Below the pieces are notes generated by a model, which had not been told where the DNA came from, made no database searches, and saw nothing but the letters and a program-made list of their open reading frames with translations. The position numbers were made by a program, and so were the translations under genes. Positions 18,274 to 27,365 of a stretch of 64,000 nt of DNA are shown piece after piece. Numbering within the stretch: position 1 is the first letter of the stretch; each line of letters opens with the position of its first letter. Source of the DNA: Flavobacteriaceae bacterium (GTDB lineage Bacteria > Bacteroidota > Bacteroidia > Flavobacteriales > Flavobacteriaceae); contig JANQSO010000008.1 in assembly GCA_028284005.1 (NCBI GenBank), positions 161,201-225,200 on the forward strand, written 5' to 3'.

Positions 18274-19242
18274 ATGAAAAAACTACTAAAACCTGCCAGT
18301 ATATTATTCTATCTACTTTGTTTGCCGGTCTTTTTTATCATTGGAGTCTATTTTGCCGGGCTTATTGATGCAGGAGAAGGACAAGGACTTGCCGGAGGTG
18401 CAATTGTTTTGGGTTGGGGTGTACTGTTTGCCGGAATAGCGTTTATTGCCTCTTTTTTTGTTGTGTATCATATACCACATAAAAAGGTAATACTAATGAA
18501 TTGGATTTTATTCATTCTCCTTTTAATTGGCTATGGAATTACGCATTACAGATTTAAGATGCGTGAAAAAAAAGACAAAGAACCCATAGATTCTAAAAAG
18601 GTGACCTCCCCGGCAGCAACAAAAACAATGGCAATGCTCAACTATAAAGATGCAATAGAGGTTTCCGGGCAGACTCAGGCTACAATGGGAATGGGCTATT
18701 TCTCTCCTAACTATTTTGAGAATCCCATACTTTATTTTTATGGAAACCTCAACCTGGAAAAATCAATTAGGGAGCATATGCCGTATGACAGTATCACCTT
18801 TTCAAGAAACAAATATGGTTCTTTTGAGATCGCTACCGCTCCACCCTGGCTTGTCCCGGACCATTTAAAATTAGATTATGATCTATTGTATTTTAAAATT
18901 GAAAGTATTACACAAGATTTTATAGAAGTAGTTGTAAATACACAGAACGGGCAAACCTCCTATGTAGATCGAAGCGCCGGTAACATTGTTTATTGGCCGG
19001 AATTTCTTTTGAATGTCCATTCTGTGGAATTTCTTCCCGGTTCTGGCGACAAGGTACGAGCCCGCCCTTTTAAAAATGCGAGCTTTAGCAATAGTCCCTA
19101 TGAGTTTATGCACCCGCTTAGAATTAAAGGAGAATGGATGGAGGTCGTTTTGATGGATCATGGTTTCAAAAAAACAGGCAAAGGCTGGATTCAATGGAAA
19201 CGAGAAGGCAAATTACTTGTGATGTATAACCTTTTAAGCTGA
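18274..19242 (+). CDS. Uncharacterised membrane protein paired with the VWA protein
   Basis: 322 aa. Three hydrophobic segments (about 8-30, 42-66 and 74-92) make a small membrane anchor; the remaining 225 residues form one soluble domain, which contains a WxxP-type motif (PPWLVPDHLK) but no family I recognise. It starts 2 bases after the VWA gene, so the two proteins probably act together in the envelope. The ftsK promoter box lies right after it, so ftsK seems to be independently transcribed. Confidence 0.7.
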   Translation: MKKLLKPASILFYLLCLPVFFIIGVYFAGLIDAGEGQGLAGGAIVLGWGVLFAGIAFIASFFVVYHIPHKKVILMNWILFILLLIGYGITHYRFKMREKKDKEPIDSKKVTSPAATKTMAMLNYKDAIEVSGQTQATMGMGYFSPNYFENPILYFYGNLNLEKSIREHMPYDSITFSRNKYGSFEIATAPPWLVPDHLKLDYDLLYFKIESITQDFIEVVVNTQNGQTSYVDRSAGNIVYWPEFLLNVHSVEFLPGSGDKVRARPFKNASFSNSPYEFMHPLRIKGEWMEVVLMDHGFKKTGKGWIQWKREGKLLVMYNLLS

Positions 19243-19296
19243 AAAGGATTGTTATGTTTTAGAAAATTTTATGTAGTTTGGGACGTTTGATATTTG

Positions 19297-19304
19297 TATT
19301 TTTG
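19297..19304 (+). promoter_or_regulatory. ftsK promoter (TTTG-16-TATTTTTG)
   Basis: The -7 box TATTTTTG lies 24 bases before the ftsK ATG, with a TTTG at 19277-19280 (16-base spacer) as a plausible -33 element. Confidence 0.6.
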
Positions 19305-19327
19305 CTCAAAAGACAACCCAACCTTAC

Positions 19328-21706
19328 ATGGCGAAGAAGAAAACCGCTACATCTAAAAAAAGAAAAAAAACACGTAAAAAATTTAGTTTTACGTTATCTA
19401 AACAACAAAAGGTCATTTTAGGTAGTTTCCTGTTCTTGTTGGGGATCGCATTGTTGTTCTCTTTTATATCTTACTTTTTTACCTGGCAAACAGACCAAAG
19501 TGATATTGGACTTATAGACCAACGTGACCTGGAAGCAAAGAACTGGCTTAACAAGTTTGGAGCCAATGTGGGGCATTTCTTCATATATGATGGTTTTGGA
19601 ATTGCGGCGCTTATTCTTGCGTTTTTAATAACACTTACCGGCGTTTACTTCTTTTTCGATTTCGCAAAAAAACAACTAAAACGCTTCTGGTTCTGGGGGG
19701 TATTACTCATGATCTGGATTTCGGTATTCTTTGGCTTTTTTACTTCTAAAACCACACTGTTAAGTGGTACCATAGGTTTTGAGATCAATGACCTTCTTCA
19801 AGATTACCTGGGATTGATAGGTACAATATTAGTAATGACCTTTTTGGCGATTATCTATTTAGTGGTGCGCCTAAAAGTAACTCCTGAAAAAGTTGCTAGT
19901 GCTTTAAAAAGTACCAAAAAGGACATAGCACAGGATTTTACATCTCCGGAAGACAATACGGTTGATCAAACCGATTATGAAAAAGAAGTCATTCAAACGG
20001 TAACCGCTTCGGAAAAGACCACATTGGACCTCGATATACAAAAAGAAAAAATAGAAGAACCTACATTAAAAGTGGTTCCGAAAACTAGTGATGCTTCCTA
20101 CGAAACTGAGGTAACCATGGAAGTAGAACAAGCTGTTGAAGAGGAAACTGTTGAAGATAGCTTAAGTAAGAAGCTGGTATCGGACTTTGGGGAATTCGAC
20201 CCAACTTTAGAACTCAGTAACTATAAATTCCCCACCATCGAATTATTAAAGGATTATACGGGTGGGCAAGGAATTACGATCAACCAGGAGGAGCTGGAAG
20301 AAAACAAAAATCGTATTGTAGATACGCTCAGTAATTACAAAATTGGAATTGCAAATATTAAGGCAACTGTCGGCCCTACGGTGACCCTTTATGAAATTGT
20401 TCCTGAAGCCGGGATTCGGATCTCAAAAATTAAAAATCTGGAAGATGATATTGCGCTTTCCCTTTCTGCTTTGGGGATTCGTATTATAGCTCCTATTCCG
20501 GGGCGGGGAACCATTGGTATTGAAGTACCTAATAAAAAACCAAAGATTGTCTCGATGCGTTCCGTGATCGCATCCCCTAAGTTTCAGAATGCCGAAATGG
20601 AACTTCCTCTGGCTTTGGGAAAAACCATCAGTAACGAAACTTTTGTAGTTGACCTCGCTAAAATGCCTCACTTACTAATGGCAGGAGCAACCGGGCAAGG
20701 TAAATCGGTTGGGTTAAATGCAATCCTAACCTCATTACTTTATAAAAAACATCCGGCAGAAGTAAAATTTGTACTGGTAGACCCTAAAAAAGTGGAGCTT
20801 ACGCTTTTCAATAAAATTGAGCGTCATTACCTGGCAAAACTACCGGATAGTGAAGAAGCTATTATCACAGATACCAATAAAGTGATCTATACGCTCAATT
20901 CATTATGTATAGAAATGGACGCTCGTTATGATCTGCTTAAAGATGCAATGGTCAGGAACATAAAAGAATACAACACCAAATTCAAGGCCCGTAAATTAAA
21001 TCCCAATGAGGGGCATCGTTTCCTTCCCTATATAGTATTGGTGATCGATGAATTTGCAGATCTCATCATGACTGCAGGTAAAGAGGTGGAAACACCCATT
21101 GCAAGATTAGCGCAATTAGCGCGTGCTATCGGTATTCATTTGATCGTTGCCACGCAAAGGCCGTCTGTAAACGTTATTACCGGGATCATTAAAGCCAACT
21201 TCCCTGCTCGCGTGGCTTTTAGAGTTACCAGTAAAATTGATTCCCGTACTATTTTGGATAATTCCGGGGCCGACCAATTAATAGGGCGCGGAGATATGCT
21301 ATTTACGCAAGGTAATGACCTTACCCGCCTGCAATGTGCATTTGTGGATACTCCGGAAGTAGCAGACATTACAGATTTCATTGGCTCTCAAAAAGCATAT
21401 GCAGATGCACACATTTTACCTGAATATGTAGGTGAAGAAGGTGGCACAAATCTTGATATTAGTATTGAGGAACGTGATAAAATGTTTAGGGAAGCAGCAG
21501 AAGTTTTAGTAATAGCGCAACAAGGTTCGGCGTCATTATTGCAACGAAAGTTGAAATTAGGCTACAACCGTGCCGGAAGGATTATTGACCAACTGGAAGC
21601 TGCCGGAATTGTGGGCCCTTTTGAAGGAAGTAAAGCAAGACAAGTACTCGTTCCAACCATTGACGCATTAAATCAACTATTAGACAACGAAAGTAATAAC
21701 ATTTAA
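19328..21706 (+). CDS. ftsK: FtsK/SpoIIIE DNA translocase
   Basis: 792 aa. A lysine-rich start precedes four membrane segments (about 30-180), then an acidic linker (about 200-290). The motor follows, with Walker A GATGQGKSVGLN (about 453) and Walker B VLVIDEFADL (about 575). The C-terminal gamma winged-helix domain (about 720-785, LLQRKLKLGYNRAGRIIDQLEAAGIVG) recognises polar chromosome sequences. It pumps chromosome dimers through the septum and activates XerCD. It precedes lolA by 1 base, the start of the conserved ftsK-lolA-lptF/G-ribB order of Flavobacteriaceae. Confidence 0.97.
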   Translation: MAKKKTATSKKRKKTRKKFSFTLSKQQKVILGSFLFLLGIALLFSFISYFFTWQTDQSDIGLIDQRDLEAKNWLNKFGANVGHFFIYDGFGIAALILAFLITLTGVYFFFDFAKKQLKRFWFWGVLLMIWISVFFGFFTSKTTLLSGTIGFEINDLLQDYLGLIGTILVMTFLAIIYLVVRLKVTPEKVASALKSTKKDIAQDFTSPEDNTVDQTDYEKEVIQTVTASEKTTLDLDIQKEKIEEPTLKVVPKTSDASYETEVTMEVEQAVEEETVEDSLSKKLVSDFGEFDPTLELSNYKFPTIELLKDYTGGQGITINQEELEENKNRIVDTLSNYKIGIANIKATVGPTVTLYEIVPEAGIRISKIKNLEDDIALSLSALGIRIIAPIPGRGTIGIEVPNKKPKIVSMRSVIASPKFQNAEMELPLALGKTISNETFVVDLAKMPHLLMAGATGQGKSVGLNAILTSLLYKKHPAEVKFVLVDPKKVELTLFNKIERHYLAKLPDSEEAIITDTNKVIYTLNSLCIEMDARYDLLKDAMVRNIKEYNTKFKARKLNPNEGHRFLPYIVLVIDEFADLIMTAGKEVETPIARLAQLARAIGIHLIVATQRPSVNVITGIIKANFPARVAFRVTSKIDSRTILDNSGADQLIGRGDMLFTQGNDLTRLQCAFVDTPEVADITDFIGSQKAYADAHILPEYVGEEGGTNLDISIEERDKMFREAAEVLVIAQQGSASLLQRKLKLGYNRAGRIIDQLEAAGIVGPFEGSKARQVLVPTIDALNQLLDNESNNI

Positions 21707-21707
21707 C

Positions 21708-22349
21708 ATGAAAAAGTTAGCCTTACTATTAATAGCAATTTTTACTGTAACAATTGCAAGCGCTCAGGGTGCTAAATCTTTACTGAATGAAGTTTCAGCT
21801 AAGGCAAAAAGCTATGACAACATCCATATAGATTTTAAATACAATCTTAACAATTCTAAAGAGAATGTAAATCAGGATACACGTGGCGATGTAACGCTTT
21901 CGGGGGAGAAGTATGTTTTAAACATGCTGGGTACTACCCGCTTATTTGATGGAAAAAATATTTATACTATCGTTCCCGAAGATGAAGAGGTCACTATTTC
22001 AAAGTATGATCCCAAAGAAGATAAAGAGATCTCCATTTCAAAATTATTGAGTTTTTATGAGAAAGGATATACGTATAAAATGGATATCGTCCAGAATGTA
22101 AAAGGACGAAAGATTCAATTTATAAAATTAATTCCTATTGATACCAAGGCGGAAATGAAAGACATCTTATTGGGTATCGATGTGCAAACCAAGCATATTT
22201 ATAAATTAATTCAGACCGATGCAAAGGGTACAAAATATACTGTTACCGTAAATTCTTTTAAAACCAACCAGCCTCTTTCCAAAACCTTGTTTACCTTTGA
22301 TGAAGACAAATATAAGCAGGACGGCTACTACATCAATAAGTTGGATTAA
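21708..22349 (+). CDS. lolA: LolA-like outer membrane lipoprotein carrier
   Basis: 213 aa with a signal peptide (1-19, ASAQG). The body follows the LolA pattern: a DFKYNL strand, then GDVTLSGEKYVLNMLGTTRLFDGKNIYTIVP and a late KxIYKLIQTDAKGTKYTV. LolA shuttles lipoproteins across the periplasm from LolCDE to the outer membrane. It is embedded between ftsK (1 base) and the LptF/G gene (8 bases). Confidence 0.88.
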   Translation: MKKLALLLIAIFTVTIASAQGAKSLLNEVSAKAKSYDNIHIDFKYNLNNSKENVNQDTRGDVTLSGEKYVLNMLGTTRLFDGKNIYTIVPEDEEVTISKYDPKEDKEISISKLLSFYEKGYTYKMDIVQNVKGRKIQFIKLIPIDTKAEMKDILLGIDVQTKHIYKLIQTDAKGTKYTVTVNSFKTNQPLSKTLFTFDEDKYKQDGYYINKLD

Positions 22350-22357
22350 GGTACTCC

Positions 22358-23809
22358 GTGAAAATACTGGATCGATACATATTAATTACTTATTTGAAGA
22401 CGTTCTTTAGCGTCTTCATTATTTTAATGTTCATATTCGTATTGCAGACCATATGGCTGTATATAAGTGAACTAGCCGGAAAGGATCTGGATGTATGGGT
22501 TGTGCTTAAATTCTTATGGTATGTATCTCCCCGCCTCATCCCTTTGGTATTACCACTTACTATCCTGGTAACTTCCCTGATGGTTTTTGGAAATTATGCT
22601 GAAAAGTATGAATTCGCCGCCATGAAGTCCACGGGAATTTCATTGCAACGAGCTATGCGTAGCCTGACGGTCTTTATAATTATACTGGCCGGCGTAGCTT
22701 TTCTTTTTGCCAACAATGTGATTCCGTATTCCGAATATAAGTGGCAAAACCTTCGCCGTAACATTGCACAGGTTAGCCCTTCTATGGTCATTGCCGAAGG
22801 TCAGTTTAGCCAGGTGGGCGATGACTTCAATATTAAAGTGGAAGAAAAAAGCGGTGATCGTGATCAATATTTAAAAAATGTGGTCATCCATAAAAAAAAC
22901 CCGGAGAAACCCAATGGAAATTATACAGTTATAATTGCAGACAATGGTGAGCTTGCCAGTGAAGAAGGTAGTAATACGCTCTCATTGATCTTGAATGACG
23001 GGTATTATTATGATGAAATTCAGGTTAAAAATGTAAAGAAACAAAAACGTAAACCCTTTGCTAAAAGTAGCTTTGAAACTTATACCATCAATATTGATCT
23101 TACAGAGTTCAATAACACCGATATCGAAAAAGAGAACCAGCTGAACAACCACAATATGTATAAAATAAGTGAGCTTTTTGTAGAAATTGACTCGTTATCA
23201 AATAGTTACTCTAAGAACATTAATAAATTCTCCGAAACAATGTTTTTTCGTACCGGAATCTCAAAATTCAATATCCCGGCAAAGACCAAACCCGACACCA
23301 TCATAGAAGTAGATGATATTATGGAGGTCTACCAGCCACAGCAAAAAACCGAGATCCTTGCTCTGGCATTAACAAATGTAAGAGGGACATTGCAATCGAT
23401 AAAAGCTAAAAAAAGAGAATACCAGATCAAGACCAAACAACTCAACAAACACGAGATCGCTTTGCATGAAAAATATGTCCTGGCAATTGCATGTATTATC
23501 CTATTCTTCGTTGGAGCACCTTTAGGGGCAATTATCCGGAAAGGTGGAATGGGACTTCCTATGGTAGTGGCTGTATTATTGTTCTTAACATATCATTTTA
23601 TTGGCATCTTTGCAAAGAACAGTGCAGAAGACGGTACGATGCATCCTTTTATTGCAAGTTGGCTAAGCACTGCAATTATGCTTCCTTTGAGTATCTGGCT
23701 CACGTACCGGGCAACCACGGACCAGGGAATTTTTGATATTGATTCGTTTTTACAACGATTTACAAGGTTATTTAAAAAGAAGGAAGAACCTTCAGAGAAA
23801 GAAGCGTAG
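22358..23809 (+). CDS. LptF/LptG-family permease (LPS export)
   Basis: 483 aa, starting at GTG (22358-22360) in KILDRYILITYLKTFFSVF, the usual N-terminus of YjgP/YjgQ proteins. Three membrane segments lie before residue 125, a periplasmic beta-jellyroll spans about 130-330, and three more segments follow before a lysine-rich C-terminus. LptF and LptG form the membrane core of the ABC exporter that extracts lipopolysaccharide from the inner membrane. Which of the two this is cannot be told from the sequence alone. Confidence 0.9.
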   Translation: MKILDRYILITYLKTFFSVFIILMFIFVLQTIWLYISELAGKDLDVWVVLKFLWYVSPRLIPLVLPLTILVTSLMVFGNYAEKYEFAAMKSTGISLQRAMRSLTVFIIILAGVAFLFANNVIPYSEYKWQNLRRNIAQVSPSMVIAEGQFSQVGDDFNIKVEEKSGDRDQYLKNVVIHKKNPEKPNGNYTVIIADNGELASEEGSNTLSLILNDGYYYDEIQVKNVKKQKRKPFAKSSFETYTINIDLTEFNNTDIEKENQLNNHNMYKISELFVEIDSLSNSYSKNINKFSETMFFRTGISKFNIPAKTKPDTIIEVDDIMEVYQPQQKTEILALALTNVRGTLQSIKAKKREYQIKTKQLNKHEIALHEKYVLAIACIILFFVGAPLGAIIRKGGMGLPMVVAVLLFLTYHFIGIFAKNSAEDGTMHPFIASWLSTAIMLPLSIWLTYRATTDQGIFDIDSFLQRFTRLFKKKEEPSEKEA

Positions 23810-23816
23810 ATTTCAA

Positions 23817-23824
23817 TATCTTTG
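23817..23824 (+). promoter_or_regulatory. TATCTTTG promoter box of ribB
   Basis: A match to TAnnTTTG followed by GCA, between lptF/G and ribB; it would place the RNA start near 23831. No -33 TTTG at normal spacing. Confidence 0.5.
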
Positions 23825-23841
23825 CACCTCAACTTGTTGCA

Positions 23842-24990
23842 ATGATCACTACTGAAAAAAATATGTCAATACAACTCAACACTATTTCCGAAGCCATTCA
23901 AGATATTAAAGACGGTAAGATCATTATTGTTGTAGATGATGAAAACCGTGAAAACGAAGGCGATTTTATAGCTGCTGCGGAAAGAGTTACCCCCGAAATG
24001 ATCAATTTCATGGCCACAAACGGCCGTGGGCTTATATGTGCCCCTCTAACGGAAGAACGTTGCAAAGAGCTTGACCTGAATATGATGGTTGAGAACAATA
24101 CCGTATTGCACCATACACAATTTACCGTTTCTGTAGACTTGATTGGCCACGGGTGTACTACGGGAATTTCGGTGCATGACCGTGCCAAAACCATACAGGC
24201 ATTGGTAAATGAAGATACCAAACCTAGCGATCTGGGGCGTCCCGGACATATTTTTCCATTACGTGCCAAAGAAGGCGGTGTCTTACGTCGTACAGGGCAT
24301 ACGGAAGCTGCTATCGACCTTGCAAGGCTTGCCGGATTGCAACCCGTAGGGATCCTGGTTGAGATATTAAATGAAGACGGAACTATGGCGCGGCTGCCTC
24401 AGTTGATAGAAGTAGCGAAAAAATTTGATTTAAAACTCATCTCCATTGAAGACCTTGTTGCCTATCGTATGGAACACGATTCTCTAATTGAAAAAGAAGA
24501 GGATTTCTCTATTAATACCAGGTTTGGTAATTATAGGTTGCGTGCTTACAAGCAAACCACCAATGACCAAATTCATATAGCACTTACCAAAGGAGAGTGG
24601 TCGGTTAACGAGCCTGTCATGGTTCGTGTAAACGCTACCCTGGTAAATAATGATATTCTAGGTACTCTTACCAACAATGCCGAACAAAAGCTGGATGATA
24701 TGTTCAATGTGATCAACAAAGAAGGGAAAGGAGCGATCGTATTTGTCAATCAGCAAAGCCAGTCATTGAATTTACTGAAACGATTGGGCAAACTCCGGGA
24801 ATCTCAAAAGGAAGGCGAGGTTGCTAAAGCACCTCGTATTGCCATGGACAGTAAAGATTTTGGAATTGGCGCACAAATACTACATGATCTTGGTATTCGC
24901 AAAATACGATTGGTATCTAACAGTAAACAAACCAAACGTGTGGGAATGATTGGTTACGGATTGGAAATTACCGAATATATCAACTATTAA
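23842..24990 (+). CDS. ribB: 3,4-dihydroxy-2-butanone-4-phosphate synthase fused to degenerate GTP cyclohydrolase II-like domain
   Basis: 382 aa; the internal ATG at 23863 (MSIQLNTISEAI) is an equally good start. The N-terminal 210 residues are a complete RibB: DDENRENEGDF, FMATNGRGLICAPL, HTQFTVSVD and RTGHTEAAIDLARLAG. It makes the four-carbon precursor of riboflavin from ribulose 5-phosphate. The C-terminal half aligns with GTP cyclohydrolase II in length but has none of the three zinc-binding cysteines nor the catalytic region, so it should be inactive as RibA. It overlaps the convergent aminotransferase gene by 11 bases. Confidence 0.93.
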   Translation: MITTEKNMSIQLNTISEAIQDIKDGKIIIVVDDENRENEGDFIAAAERVTPEMINFMATNGRGLICAPLTEERCKELDLNMMVENNTVLHHTQFTVSVDLIGHGCTTGISVHDRAKTIQALVNEDTKPSDLGRPGHIFPLRAKEGGVLRRTGHTEAAIDLARLAGLQPVGILVEILNEDGTMARLPQLIEVAKKFDLKLISIEDLVAYRMEHDSLIEKEEDFSINTRFGNYRLRAYKQTTNDQIHIALTKGEWSVNEPVMVRVNATLVNNDILGTLTNNAEQKLDDMFNVINKEGKGAIVFVNQQSQSLNLLKRLGKLRESQKEGEVAKAPRIAMDSKDFGIGAQILHDLGIRKIRLVSNSKQTKRVGMIGYGLEITEYINY

Positions 24991-26179
24991 GGGCCTTTAC
25001 AATTGCTTGCCGCATAAGTTCGGCACGTTCGTGTACTTCAGCTTCGGTCCAGCCTATTTTTACCAAAGAAGAAATTGTACGGCTCATCCACGCATCACTT
25101 TTAGAAAAGTCTGCCGAATTTAGATCCTGAATCTGATTTTGAATTTCAGATGGTAAACGGCCTAAAGACTTCAGGTTCCGAAAGTGTTCCCATCCATTGA
25201 TATAGTGCCAGTTATTGGTATACCAGTAAAAACAGGCGTCTACTCCAGCTTCAGATAAGGCTTTATGTGCTTTTTTGGCCAATACTTCACCAGGAAGGTA
25301 AAAATTTAAGAACGAATAGTTTTCCTCACCACCTTCCGGGACTCTTCGAAAGGTTACGCCGTCAACATCTTTTAAGGCTTCACGGAAAATAGTATAGTTT
25401 TTTTTCTGAAGCTTTAAAATTCCATCCAGCTTATCCAGTTGGGCAATTCCTACTGCAGCGTTCAATTCGGATATTCTGAAGTTATACCCTAATGTGGGAT
25501 GTGTCTCCTCTCCCCTATCATTTCCTATATGGTCGTGCCCATGATCCTGAAACTGGTCCGCATTCACAGAATAGGCTTTATTATTTGTAATAATTCCGCC
25601 TCCTTCTCCACAGGTTATCGTTTTTACAAAATCGAAGGAGAAACAACCCAGGTCGCCATAGCTCCCCAAAGATTTACCATCGTAGGTTCCCCCAAGAGCC
25701 TGGCAGGCATCTTCCAATAAAACAAGGTCATGCTTGTCGCAAATCTCCATCAATGCCTTCAAATTTGCCATAGAACCACACATATGCACCGGCATTACAC
25801 AGCGGGTCTTTGGGGTAATGGCTGCTTCAACAGCCTTTGGGTCCAGTGTAAGGGTATCGTCTATATCTACCAATACGGGGACAGCGCCCAGCATCATAAT
25901 GGATTCAAAACTTGCAACAAAAGTAAAGGTTGGCATGATCACTTCATCTCCCGCTCCTATTCCGGCCGCAGCCAATGCAACGGTCAGGGCAGATGTTCCA
26001 CTGGATACTAACTGGCAGTATTTAGACCCCATTCTTTTGGCGAATGCAGTTTCAAATTCCTTAGCTTTCCAATGACCGTTACGCATTCCGTCAAAACCGT
26101 AACGCATTAATACACCATTTTCCAAAACATCACTTACTTGTTTGCGTTCTTCAGCGCCAAAAACTTCAAATCCGGGCAT
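24980..26179 (-). CDS. DegT/DnrJ/EryC1/StrS-family PLP aminotransferase
   Basis: 399 aa. SSGTSALTVALAAAGIGAGDEV (about 59-80) is the PLP phosphate site, EDACQALGG carries the Asp/Gln pair, and SFDFVKTITCGEGGG holds the Schiff-base Lys near residue 187. The family makes amino sugars or related keto-sugar products for polysaccharides; KDO8N-like or secondary-metabolite roles are also known. No other sugar-nucleotide gene is adjacent, so the substrate is open. It has its own promoter box at 26224 and converges on ribB. Confidence 0.9.
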   Translation of the reverse strand: MPGFEVFGAEERKQVSDVLENGVLMRYGFDGMRNGHWKAKEFETAFAKRMGSKYCQLVSSGTSALTVALAAAGIGAGDEVIMPTFTFVASFESIMMLGAVPVLVDIDDTLTLDPKAVEAAITPKTRCVMPVHMCGSMANLKALMEICDKHDLVLLEDACQALGGTYDGKSLGSYGDLGCFSFDFVKTITCGEGGGIITNNKAYSVNADQFQDHGHDHIGNDRGEETHPTLGYNFRISELNAAVGIAQLDKLDGILKLQKKNYTIFREALKDVDGVTFRRVPEGGEENYSFLNFYLPGEVLAKKAHKALSEAGVDACFYWYTNNWHYINGWEHFRNLKSLGRLPSEIQNQIQDLNSADFSKSDAWMSRTISSLVKIGWTEAEVHERAELMRQAIVKALNS

Positions 26180-26223
26180 AGTATTTTATTTATTCATATT
26201 ATTTATAGTCACTAGATGACAGG

Positions 26224-26231
26224 CAAAGATA
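26224..26231 (-). promoter_or_regulatory. TATCTTTG promoter box of the DegT-family gene
   Basis: The minus-strand TATCTTTG lies 45 bases before the start codon. It lies in the short gap between the aminotransferase gene and the next minus-strand gene, which separates their transcripts. Confidence 0.5.
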
Positions 26232-26247
26232 ATGGTTGCGCAAAGAC

Positions 26248-26886
26248 TTAACTTACTTCAATTACTACTTCTTCTACTCCGCGACGTACTTTCTTTAGAG
26301 TGGCAAACATGTCATCTTCGGCGCGATAACCTACGGGAAGTACCAGTACAGATCTAAGTCCCATAGCGTCCAACTGTAACAACTCATCATATTTTTTAGG
26401 TACAAAGCCTTCAATGGGGCAAGCATCAATTCCTTCCAGTGCACAAACAGTAAGTAAATTTCCCATCGCCAGGTAGGCTTGTTTCTGCATCCAGGTCTCT
26501 ATGGTAGCTGTAGGTTTTTCAGAAAATTCGTCTACCAAATAGGTTTCAAAGGGTTCCAGGATGGTACGAGGTGTATTCCGGGTCCTTTCTACCCTGTCAA
26601 AATACTTTTTAATGTAGTCGCCGGTTAACTGCGTTTCAATGCAAAAGACCAGCACATGAGAAGCGTCTCTCACCTGTTCCTGGTCCATGGTTATAGGCAC
26701 CAGTTTTTCTTTTAATTGCTGACTGCTTATCACTAACATCTTCAATGGTTGCAAGCCATATGAAGTTGCGGTTAAATTAAAAGACTCTTTTAAAATGTTG
26801 AGCTTTTCTTCGGAAAGTATTTTGGAAGGGTCAAACTTTTTGGTTGCGTACCTCCAACGTAATTGTTTGATTATTTTTGAAGCCAT
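26248..26886 (-). CDS. NAD(P)H-dependent nitroreductase-family oxidoreductase
   Basis: 212 aa from the ATG at 26884-26886 (MASKIIKQLRWRYATKKFD). A start 21 bases upstream would lie inside the promoter box and is rejected. RYATKKFDP near the N-terminus contacts FMN; SYGLQPLKMLVI and ALEGIDACPIEGF fit the NfsB-like nitroreductase superfamily. Such flavoenzymes reduce nitro compounds, quinones or flavins with NAD(P)H; the physiological substrate is unknown. Single gene, divergent from the thioesterase. Confidence 0.9.
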   Translation of the reverse strand: MASKIIKQLRWRYATKKFDPSKILSEEKLNILKESFNLTATSYGLQPLKMLVISSQQLKEKLVPITMDQEQVRDASHVLVFCIETQLTGDYIKKYFDRVERTRNTPRTILEPFETYLVDEFSEKPTATIETWMQKQAYLAMGNLLTVCALEGIDACPIEGFVPKKYDELLQLDAMGLRSVLVLPVGYRAEDDMFATLKKVRRGVEEVVIEVS

Positions 26887-26904
26887 TTCTCTATCTTTGA
26901 ACTG

Positions 26905-26912
26905 CAAATTTA
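26905..26912 (-). promoter_or_regulatory. TAAATTTG promoter box of the nitroreductase gene
   Basis: Minus-strand match to TAnnTTTG about 19 bases before the chosen ATG. It decides the start codon, because the longer frame would begin within the box. Confidence 0.5.
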
Positions 26913-26978
26913 GTAATCCTGAAAAGATAAAAGTACTTTAACAGATAAGTAAATCCTATTGTGTAAAAATCAAAACCT

Positions 26979-27365
26979 ATGTCCGATATAGAAACTCTAA
27001 AAGACCGAAGCGAAACCCGAATCTTTAAAGCGGTCTTTCCTAACACTACCAATCACTACGACACCTTATTTGGCGGAACCACATTACACTTAATGGATGA
27101 AGCTTCTTTTATTTGTGCTACGCGTTTCAGCAGAAAAAAAGTAGTAACCGTATCTACCGATAAGATCGATTTTAGTACACCCATCCCTCAAGGGTCCATT
27201 ATAGAGCTAATAGCACGCGTAGACAAAGTAGGCCGTAGTAGCTGTGTAGTAAAAACTGAGATCTTTATGGAAAACATGTACAGTTACAAACGCGACAAAG
27301 TGGTGACCGGCTATTTTACATTCGTTGCAGTTGGCGATGATAAGAAACCTGTTCCTATTATTTAA
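26979..27365 (+). CDS. Acyl-CoA thioesterase, single hotdog (YciA/BACH type)
   Basis: 128 aa, one hotdog domain. FPNTTNHYDTLFGGTTLHLMDEASFI (about 20-45) carries the catalytic Asn and Asp, and STPIPQGSIIELIARVDKVGRSS is the central strand of the BACH/YciA group. It hydrolyses acyl-CoA to CoA and free acid in the cytosol. Chain-length preference cannot be read. It overlaps the convergent exporter gene by 4 bases. Confidence 0.9.
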   Translation: MSDIETLKDRSETRIFKAVFPNTTNHYDTLFGGTTLHLMDEASFICATRFSRKKVVTVSTDKIDFSTPIPQGSIIELIARVDKVGRSSCVVKTEIFMENMYSYKRDKVVTGYFTFVAVGDDKKPVPII

